From contig JAGPXD010000006.1 of assembly GCA_020746995.1 (NCBI GenBank), positions 744,001 to 808,000 of the forward strand: a DNA stretch of 64,000 nt, read 5' to 3'. This document shows positions 56,004-64,000 of this stretch, piece after piece (the first letter of the stretch is position 1; every line of letters starts with the position of its first letter). Origin of the DNA: Plectosphaerella cucumerina. Its lineage: Eukaryota; Ascomycota; Sordariomycetes; Glomerellales; Plectosphaerellaceae. Both the position numbers and the translations under genes were made by a program. The notes under the pieces are model-generated. The model did not search any database. It had not been told where the DNA came from and saw only the letters and a list, made by a program, of their open reading frames with translations.

Positions 56004-58197
56004 ATGCAGGAGGTTCCCCGAGCCGACGCGAGTGCTCTCGTCAAGCTGATAAACAGCACGACGCTGCTCAACAAGCAGTTGTCGGCCATTTGCCAGTTGA
56101 ATGGATTGACCAGCAGCGGCGTCAAGGCACACCTCCAGGCTCGAATCACGAACCGTAAGTCGGCGCTGCTTCCTTCCTTCCTTCACTGTTGACCTCCTGG
56201 CTTATTTCCTTGCTGCCTATGCCCGCTGCCCTTCTTCTTCCTCTACCTCGGTGATGCGACAGGCTACGAAATAATCGCGCCTGCCATACTCGCACACGGC
56301 GTGCGATTTGTTGTCGCATAACCTTTCGAGCTCCAGAGTTTCTTCCCTCCATCTACTCAACTGCACGACGGCCAAAATTCCCACTAGGGAAATCGATCCC
56401 ACACCACGTGCACCACCTACCTATTTCACTTACAGACGGCACATTTCGTGCCAGCCTCAGTCACCACACCAAGGCACACCATCCGTACCACCGTCTGAAC
56501 CTTTTTAACCAACATCCGCACAGTGATCCAAGAGACCATCAATCAACGCGACCTTGCAAGATTCAGGCAAATCGAGTCCAGCGTGAGCACGACCAGAGCG
56601 AATGGACTAAACCACAGGTCCTCACCAGCAAAACATTTCGACCCAGCCTCGGCCATGGCGCCTAACCATAACGGCAACTACCAGTTCGGCCGTCCTGGCA
56701 CTGGTTTTGGGGGCGGGCATGTTGCACCCGGCAATGGATTCAACGGCGCCATGCCGCCAGGTTCGAGCGCCCAGTGCCCGCCTATCCCTTCGAGACGACT
56801 GATCAAACCAGGCATGGTCTTCAAGCCGAGCCCATTCTACGACGTCAGATACTCCATCGGGCCTGTCCGAACGTGCGAGAGTAAGTGAACCCCGGTCAGC
56901 AGACCGAGGCGAGCCACTGCAGGTTGGTAACTAACAGGTTCTCACTCTGAAGCTATGCATCAGCACAGAAACCAGGTGCCCGTCACTGTCAGGGCGAACG
57001 AACACACCATCCTCAATAGCTGCGTCAACGACAAGTCGCTGCGAGTCATGGTCTTCTGCGCCGCGGACAAACACGGCACCAACGATGTCGCCTTCCCTCA
57101 TCAATGCGAGATCAAGGTGAATGGTGGTGAGGTCAAGGCAAACCTCAGGGGGCTCAAGAACAAGCCCGGCTCCACGAAACCGGTCGACATCACGGACCTG
57201 CTGCGCCTGAAACCAGCCAACTACGAGAACCGCGTCGAGCTCACTTATGCGCTGACCGCGAAGGTATGTTCAATCTCGCCAGGTGGTCTAGCCACATGGG
57301 ACCTCTCTTCAGAACCACGTTCTCTGACTTTGACGCCATTTTGTTGCAGCCGTTCTACTTTGGGCTGTTTCTTTGCAAGGTGTCGTCCATCCAACAACTC
57401 GCCGACAAGATCCAGGTCGGGAAGAAAATCCCCAAGTCCTCCGTCATCCAAGAGAGTACGTATCCAGTATGCCCGGCAACCATAACCCATAACAACGCTG
57501 ACATTTCCCCAGTCACGAAGAAGTTTGCCGACCCGGACATCGTCACGACATCACAGGTTCTCTCCCTCAAGTGTCCCCTCTCTTTTATGAGGATGGAGGT
57601 GCCTTGTCGGTCCCATCTGTGCACACACATACAGTGCTTCGATGCCACGTCTTACCTGCAGCTGCAGGAACAGGGCCCTCAATGGCTGTGTCCTATCTGC
57701 AACAAGAGCGCCCCTTACGAGACCCTTGCGGTTGACGAGTAAGTGTCCTCCCGAACTCGTATGACAAGACGCCTCTAAAATTGTTCAGGTACGTGAGGGA
57801 CATATTGGCCAGGACACCTGAATTCACCGATCAGATTACTATCATGCCCAATGCAGAGTGGCGTGTGGGCTCGGTGCAGCAAGACAAGGGAGGCGCCTCG
57901 GGTGCGGCGACTCTAGACGGAGACGATGACCTGGAGATCTCCGAGGTCAACTACATCAGCGGCCGCCAAGTTCATACCCCGATTCGTTCCGTTCAGAGCA
58001 CGGCGACGCCCACAACGACCGGAGTTTCACGCGAGGGCTCCTCGCTCCCTCGCGGTGCCGGATCCGTCAGCCACAAACGACCAGCTGCCGAGGTTGTAGA
58101 CCTCACACTATCATCCGATGATGAGGGCCCGCCGCCTCTCAAAAAGCCCTACCTCGCACTCCCGAGCGGCCGACCTGGCTCAAACGGTTACTACTGA
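56004..58197 (+). CDS. SIZ/PIAS-type E3 SUMO ligase
   Basis: Six exons, 56004-56154, 56524-56880, 56953-57263, 57350-57455, 57513-57738 and 57789-58197, encode 519 aa. Intron 1 is long (369 nt); the others are 50-86 nt. Domains in order: SAP DNA-binding motif (residues 1-50, LINSTTLLNKQLSAICQLNG), PINIT domain (about 150-310), SP-RING zinc domain (CPLSFMRMEVPCRSHLCTHI ... WLCPICNK), and a SUMO-interacting motif VVDLTLSSDDE near the C-terminus. It promotes transfer of SUMO from Ubc9 to nuclear targets such as PCNA and septins in yeast. For intron 2, a CTAAC branch site lies directly before a TAACAG, so the acceptor is probably the downstream GAAG at 56952; using 56938 would add five residues in frame. 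Confidence 0.9.
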
Positions 58198-58907
58198 TAC
58201 GCGGTTGTGCCCAAGGCCGTGGGGACAGGAATGGCGGCTATCAGCAGGTCTTGAGATACCGGCTGATTTACTGCCCTTAGCAACCCCCGTTGAGAATTCG
58301 ACTTGAGGGTGAGGATCCTTCGAGACTCTGGATGGGAAAAAGGTGTGGCGTTTAGGGGAACACTCAGCTGTCTACTGGGAAGGAACGGCAACTTGGTAGC
58401 GATGGAGTTCGGAATGGACTTCGATTTGGCTTATGGTGGTGATCAAGTACATGGATGGCAGCCAATCCACCAACTTGACGAGCAATGAAAGTGAAGCAAA
58501 AGCTTTCTTTCGCATGTGACTGGTAAACAATGGCACACGCGGCTATCTCTGTGGCGGGCAGTCTGAGACCCGAGGACATGATGCGATGTGGGAAACTGAA
58601 GCATCGAATTGGCCTTTCATGACTAAGCACATTTTGTTGCTGGACGGGAGCTCCAACGACACGCGAGCGTCATCCAGAGCTTCCTCAGGGGATGCGCAAC
58701 AGGCCCACCATAATCTGGGCGAGAGCGGACTATCTTCCTCTTTCAATGCCACGCATCAGCCCGTCCCCAAACGACCAACATTGACCTCGCAGCCAGAGAA
58801 CCACTGGCGCCCAATTAAGCCTCCGAAGTCACCGATCACCCTCCTCGTCCGACCCGAAACACCTACCTCCCCGTCCAACACCCCATCTCCCCTCGACCTC
58901 CACCACC
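58198..58907. other. Intergenic region, no gene seen
   Basis: This 710-bp segment holds the SUMO ligase 3' end and the trs33 promoter, with a C/CT-rich leader before the latter's ATG. Nothing else was recognised. Confidence 0.55.
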
Positions 58908-59786
58908 ATGTCGTTCGAGACCGTCATGCCGCCCTACGGCTCAACCGACCCAAGCGCCTCCTTCCTGAGCTCCTCATGCCTCGACTTTCTCCTCATCGAG
59001 CTCGTCCCTCTCGCCTACCGCCTCACGCAAGAGCTAGACGCCAAAGCCGTCACAACAGATGTCTCTAGCCCGTCCGCCGCAGCAGGAGGGGATGCAGCGA
59101 GCGCAAGCGGCCATGCCGGCGGCAGCGTCTCCGGCGTGGGGGGTTCCTTGACAGGGACGGCGGGAACCGCAGGTGGAGACCGGAAGATGGACGAGGACGA
59201 GGAGCGAGATGCCGTGTTTTACCGGCTTGAGAAGCTGGGATATCGCGTTGGACAAGGCTTGGTCGAGAGGTCCGTTCTGTTCTGCACTGGTGCGACTCCT
59301 GAGTACCATTCTGACGACTGACGGGGACAGATTCTCGCGCGAGAGGCCACGTTTCAACGACACGCTGGACATGATCAAGTTTATATGCAAGGACCTGTGG
59401 GTGCTGGTGTTCCGGAAACAGATTGACAACCTGAAGACGAACCACAGGGTATGGCTGTCTCTCCGGTGCTGTTGCGTAGGGAGGGGCATGTTGGGCTGAC
59501 GTATTTCCGCAGGGCGTCTACGTCTTGACAGATAACAACTTCAGACCATTTTCGCGGATGAGCGCCGAGGTTGGAGGACAGGCTATCGCTCGCGCGCAGC
59601 CAGTAAGTGCCCACGGCGGACGACTTTCAACATGTCCTCTGGCTCACACATTCACAGTTCCTTTGGTTCCCCTGCGGTGTCCTGCGGGGAGCGCTGGCAG
59701 CCATGGGCGTCGATGCCACCGTCCAAGCCGAGACAAGCGAACTACCATCGGCCGTGTTCCAGATCAAGACATTGTCATCAAAATGA
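58908..59786 (+). CDS. trs33: TRAPP complex subunit Trs33 (TRAPPC6)
   Basis: Four exons, 58908-59269, 59331-59448, 59513-59602 and 59658-59786, encode 232 aa; introns are 61, 64 and 55 nt, the first with donor GTCCGT. The BET3-like fold is shown by SCLDFLLIELVPLAYRLTQE at the N-terminus, then FYRLEKLGYRVGQGLVERF, FICKDLWVLVFRKQIDNLKTNH and FPCGVLRGALAAMG. A Gly/Ala/Ser-rich insert of about 45 residues (from about residue 48) is absent from yeast Trs33 and looks unstructured. Trs33 is part of the TRAPP tethering and Rab/Ypt1 exchange complexes at the ER-Golgi interface. Confidence 0.92.
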
Positions 59787-60148
59787 TGGCAACAACAGGA
59801 ATCACGGCTTGAGAATAATGCTTGATAGTCCGACTATGAACTCAGCCGAGGCCCTTCCTGGTGATTAACCCGACCAACGCCTCCGCCCCAACCCACGAAC
59901 CCTAGACCTGCCTTGCTCCGTCATGCTGTCCTACCAGTCCACGATTCTCGGGCCACAGGGCAGCGCGACACTGCTCGGGGAGCTATCTTACAGCCTAGAT
60001 TCAGGTCAAGAAACAATCAGCAGCTCGTCCTCATAAAGCTATATTATTCTTCTGGCTCGAGCTATGAACCGGAGCATCCAGCGTCCCCAGGCTTCAAAAG
60101 ACGGCACTCGACTTCAGCAGAATTGGGGTGGTCAGGAGAGGGGGGTTT
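59787..60148. other. Convergent 3' region, no gene seen
   Basis: This 362-bp region lies between the trs33 and malate dehydrogenase stops and has no recognisable coding content. Confidence 0.6.
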
Positions 60149-61502
60149 TCACTTTTGGGGGGTGCTGTGGGCAAACTCGACTCCCTTCTGGATGTTGCCC
60201 TTGAGGCCGGCAACGGCAGCCTCCAGCAGCTTCTTCTCCTTGTCGGTGATGTCGCCGAGGATATCAATGGCCTTCTCGGCACCGTTGGGCTAGGGGGCGC
60301 GGTTAGCACTTGGAACTCGTGGCTGGATGGGGTGGCTTGTGGATGGTTGCATACTCCAAGCTCGATGGGGACGGAGAAGAAGTCGACGCCAGTCTTCTCC
60401 GCAATCTCCTTGCCGCCGGGGACACCGGGCAGGTAGACGTAGCTAGGCTCGACCAGACCCTTCTCGCCCTTGAGGGCCTTGAGGACCTTCTCAGCAAAGC
60501 TAGGGACATTCTTGTCAGCGAAATGCAGAGGAGCATCGGCTTCACGCCACAACTGGTGACTTACCGGAAACCGGCGTAAGCCATGGAGAGGGTGGCGGAA
60601 CCAGCGCCATCCTTGGCCTTGACGACCTCATCGCCACCGAACTGAACACGGTTGACGAGCGCATCGTACTTGTCGTCGGGAATGGAGACGGACGGGGAGA
60701 CCTTGCTGAAGAGGGGGACGATGGTCTCTCCGGAGTGACCGCCGATGACGGGGACAGTCAGCTCCTGGGGGGTCTTCTTGCCGGCAATCTCGGCGACGAA
60801 GGTCTCGGCACGGACAATGTCGAGGGTGGTGACACCAAACAGGCGCTGGGGGTTGAAGACGTTCTTGGACTTGAGGACCTCGGCCGAGATGGGAACGGTC
60901 GAGTTGACGGGGTTGGAGATGACGAGGATGAAGGCCTTGGGGGCGACCTCGGCGGCAACCTCGATGAGGCCCTTGACGATGCCGGCGTTGATGTTGAAGA
61001 GGTCGTCACGGGTCATGCCGGGCTTGCCTTTGGTGCAGGTGTTAGTAACATTGTACTTGTCGGGACGAGGAGGGGGACGAGCGTACGGGGAATGCCGGCG
61101 GGGATGACGATGATGTCGGCATCCTTGAAGGCGGCCTTGGCGCCGTCCTCCTTGGGAAGGTAGCCGGTCGTCTTCTGTTGTTGTTCACTCGCTGGTCAGC
61201 CCATGCTCTCTGATGCCGAGACGATGCGGGAAGACGTACCGCGGTGGAAGAGATGTGAGAAAGGTCGGCGGCGACACCGGGGGTGTTGACGACATCGTAC
61301 AGAGCGAGCTCATCGACGAGGGGGGAGAGCTTCAGCAGAAGGGACAGGGGCTGTGGGTGGATGGTCAGCATGCGAAGTCGGAGAGCAACGGGGGGGGCAA
61401 CACGAACCTGTCCAATACCGCCCGAGGCACCGGCGACAACTTCTCAAGATCAGCATGGGAAGGAGCGACTCCTCTGCCAGAGCACATACCGGCCTTGACC
61501 AT
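60149..61502 (-). CDS. Malate dehydrogenase, cytosolic type
   Basis: Seven exons encode 330 aa: 61490-61502, 61408-61439, 61240-61350, 61087-61174, 60565-61027, 60355-60499, 60149-60289; introns are 50-65 nt. The first exon has only 13 nt (MVKA plus one base). Assembled, the start is MVKAVVAGASGGIGQPLS, the NAD-binding loop directly at the N-terminus with no mitochondrial presequence. Substrate and catalytic motifs are IPAGIPRKPGMTRDDL, ISNPVNST, LFGVTTLDIVRA and VIGGHSGET (catalytic His). It interconverts malate and oxaloacetate with NAD(H). The C-terminus HSTPQK is not a PTS1 signal. Several exons are shorter than 90 nt, so exon-aware analysis is needed to see the protein. Confidence 0.94.
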
Positions 61503-63012
61503 TTTGAAGTATGGGGGGGTTGAGGAATTGACGGTTTGCGGAGGGAGGGTCTGTTTGTAGCAAAGCTCTACACGTCAGCGGGGTAGCTCGTAGCTGAGGG
61601 AGTGGATGGAGCTGGTGTAACGGCTGCGGGTAGTCGTGGATGTCTGTCTGTAGCTTCATGGGCCAGAGAACAGGGAGGAGCGGAAGCTGACCTTTAGGAA
61701 GGGATCCAGATGATGATGGCTTCTGGCAATGGGATGATTGCTGGCAGGGTTGAAGAGCGGTTGTATGGTTGAGTGAAGGGGGGGGAGCTTGTTGAGCAGC
61801 GGGGGATGCACGACAGAAGTACTCCAAGCGCATGCCTCACCTGGGCCGATTCGCCATGGCGGGGTCGCCCATTCCCACTCAATGTCTCCCACCTCACCTT
61901 GTTTCTCAAGCCTCCCTAGTCCACGCTCTAGCTGCGAGAAAGTACCGGCCTACGACCTAGCTCAGCATATTGGCCTATCTCGACTTAGCTCTACCGTCTG
62001 AGGGTAGCTACCCGGGTACTTTCAGGGATTCGCAGAAACAAGATCCCGCGGCATTGCTTCGACCGCCCGTGACGGGACACTGGACGCTCTTGGACCTACG
62101 GGGTCCGAGTAACCGCCAATGGAGGGGTCCTGGTTGGAGGGGTCGGCGGGGCACAATCCCCGACATGTTCCCCATGTGAGTCTGGTGCGGTATGTGCACG
62201 GCAATGGGCTAAAATTACCTCCGACGAGCCGACGAGCCGACGACACCTGGAGTGATTCAGGCTGTCCGGGGCCCGCATGTGGTATTTTGGTTCAGGTTGC
62301 GCCCAGCTGGGGGAGCTGTCAAGCACCGAGCACTCACTCTCACGAGTGCCCGGAATTACGAGCTGTTCGGGTGCATCCGCCTGTTCGTCACGGACAAACT
62401 GGTGGTAGCCGCGGTAAAGCAGCGGCGGGAATCATGGTGTGGCAAGATGCGGATCGGGCCAAACCGGTCGACAGCTCGACGAGCCATGACCGCGGCATTG
62501 CGAGGCTTGTGGTTGCGAAGCGGCCGTCCCGCGGCATCGCTCCGAACCTGGATGCCGGTTCGCCGACACCAAATACCTCTTTCGCGAATACTCGGCTGAG
62601 CACCCGGCATGCGGTAATGTCCCGGCTCTGAATCTTTGACATCATCATTGGCCAAGGCCAGTTTTCCGATGGACGCATCGCCAATGCTGTTGCTTCATGG
62701 AGATCATTTAAGTGCCGCCTTCACAGCCAAAAACTTCCCTTCCCAAGTTATTGGACTTGGATAGACCTCCCTCTACTCAGCAGCATTCTCACCCCTACAT
62801 GCCATACCCCACGTCGAGGGAACGAAGTCCGGCCCAAGCCTACTTGACCGTCACTGCGTGTATGGATCTCGTTTGTCACATGTTGATGCCATGAGGTAAT
62901 TCATCCGAATCAATTGATGCATGTGTTCATCGTGACCGATAATCTAGTGCCGTGACGCCACATTCAATTTTCCTTTCCCGTTAATCCCCCACCTCGACAG
63001 ACGACAAGTCCT
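61503..63012. other. 1.5-kb intergenic region with malate dehydrogenase promoter
   Basis: The left part must be the malate dehydrogenase promoter; the right part follows the eL28 stop. There is a short GACGAGCC direct repeat at 62222-62244. The open frame at 62119-62631 has no domain and an Arg/Ser-rich composition; I do not call it a gene. Confidence 0.5.
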
Positions 63013-63821
63013 TTACGACTCGGCCTCGTCGGTGTTCTGGGCCTTCTTGCCACGGGGCTTGGACTCGGGGACCTCCTTGTAGGCCTTCTCGGAGCGGCGG
63101 ATGGCGCTGACGCGCTCGACGGCGACCTGGCGGAGGTCGGAGCGGTAGCTGCGGCCAGCGGCGAGGTTGGCGACAGACTTGTAGCTCCTAGGAAAGGAAT
63201 TCCTGTTAGCATGTGAAGCTTCCACTGGTTGCGGATAAAGGAGAGAATGTGGCCGGGCTCAGCGTTCTGTTCTTGACGTACTTCCTGTTGGCGCTGCTGT
63301 AGTTGAACGAGGTCAGGTTCTCAGCGGGCTTCTGGGCCTTCTTGACGTTCTTGGTGGTGACCTGGACGGAACCCTTCTCGCCGGCCTGAACACCGATGGC
63401 CTGAGCAGAACAATGTCAGTTTTGTTCCAAAATATTCTGCAATATCCCTCCCTCAAAACTAGGTGTTCCCTCAATCGATCGGCTTGGGGGTGGGTAGGTT
63501 GTTGGTATGTACCTTGTCCTGAGCGAAGCCAGCGTACTGTCCATTGTGTCAGCGCAATTCGCAAAAATTTGGACCGGGGAAAATTGCAAACCTTCTTGGA
63601 GTGGATGTTCTTCAGGTTCAGGGGGTCGCGAGAGAAGATGGCGCTCTTGCCGAGGCCCTTGCGCTTGACAATGAACGAGTTCTGCTTGCCTGTGTTTTCG
63701 GTCAGCGAATTCGTCGTCTGCAGCCGGCGGCCGGCGGCGCTTTTGCGTAATTCGTGGACTTCGACGTACGGGCGACCTCCCAGATGAGGTCCTGGGACAC
63801 GTTCGGCAGGACGGCAGCCAT
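63013..63821 (-). CDS. rpl28e: 60S ribosomal protein eL28
   Basis: Five exons, 63770-63821, 63592-63689, 63513-63536, 63282-63400 and 63013-63187, encode 155 aa; introns are 80, 55, 112 and 94 nt. Exon 3 has just 24 nt (YAGFAQDK). Joined, the protein reads SQDLIWEVARKQNSFIVKRK, then FSRDPLNLKNIHSKK, AIGVQAGEKGSV and GRSYRSDLRQVAVERVSAI, the pattern of eukaryotic L28e. It is a structural component of the cytosolic large subunit; fungi such as S. cerevisiae lack this protein, while filamentous ascomycetes keep it. The start codon lies in a good GCAAAATGGCT context. Intron richness near the 5' end is typical of ribosomal protein genes. Its promoter lies in the last 180 bp of the window. Confidence 0.93.
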
Positions 63822-64000
63822 TTTGCTTGATTTTTCGGTGATGACGAGCTGTTGAGTATGGGATCCGGCGATTGCTTCGAAATGTTAGAATTCAGTGTGC
63901 GCTGCTAAGACTCTGTCGCTTACTTGACCGAGACAGGACTAGTCTCGGTTAGTCAGCCGGGTATCTCTTACCCCACGCTCGAGCCACATCTTCCGCGTGC

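Noticed and set aside
62119..62631. 170-codon plus-strand frame upstream of malate dehydrogenase
   Set aside because: No motif and an Arg/Ser/His-rich random look; more likely promoter and intergenic DNA.
1..64000. tRNA, 5S rRNA, CRISPR arrays and intact transposons
   Set aside because: Reading both strands by eye I found no tRNA T-loop pattern in a cloverleaf context, no 5S-like segment, no spaced direct repeats of CRISPR type, and no transposase or reverse-transcriptase motif. A covariance-model scan would be needed to exclude small RNAs.

Overview
The window comes from a filamentous ascomycete (Pezizomycotina; the proteins and gene structures look Sordariomycete, but I cannot name a genus). 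Evidence: short GT-AG introns (mostly 50-90 nt) with CTRAC-like branch sites, GC-rich codon third positions, a fungal C2H2 + Zn2Cys6 regulator, and fungal-type Pob3, Las21/Gpi7, Siz-type SUMO ligase and NIPA proteins. Exons of 23 protein-coding genes were rebuilt by eye. Joined lengths are divisible by three, and most splice sites were fixed by conserved protein motifs.

Layout. (1) 1-359: 5' end of the histone chaperone gene pob3, running off the left edge. (2) 1.4-24.4 kb: a compact block of eleven metabolic genes. In order they are a PRISE-type enone reductase, a metallo-beta-lactamase-fold lactonase, a quinone oxidoreductase-like MDR enzyme, a cytosolic GH3 beta-glucosidase, a sugar-porter permease, a type I extradiol dioxygenase, a fumarylacetoacetate-hydrolase-family enzyme, a C2H2/Zn2Cys6 regulator, a cytochrome P450, a phenol-hydroxylase-type flavin monooxygenase and an acyl-CoA ligase. 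(3) 25.9-31.3 kb: a bHLH regulator and a large disordered protein with a CRIB motif. (4) 31.3-40.4 kb: about 9 kb with no convincing gene. (5) 40.4-63.8 kb: mostly housekeeping genes. They are an unknown protein, a NIPA Mg2+ transporter, nucleolar Nop4, condensin Cnd3, GPI-anchor enzyme Las21/Gpi7, a DUF2423 protein, a SUMO ligase, TRAPP subunit Trs33, malate dehydrogenase and ribosomal protein eL28.

The most interesting part is region 2. It holds what is needed to import a glucoside, remove the sugar inside the cell, reduce a conjugated double bond, open a lactone, hydroxylate a phenol, cleave the catechol ring by the extradiol (meta) route and process the product. A 14-base motif, CCGGGTAAAGTGGC, occurs in identical or one-mismatch form in four of its promoter regions, with a weaker match in a fifth and degenerate traces in a sixth. 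It sits roughly 180-360 bp before start codons and does not track the housekeeping genes, which suggests one regulon, plausibly under the clustered regulator. The true substrate is unknown. A coumarin/melilotoside-like or other phenolic glucoside fits the enzyme set and is offered as a hypothesis.
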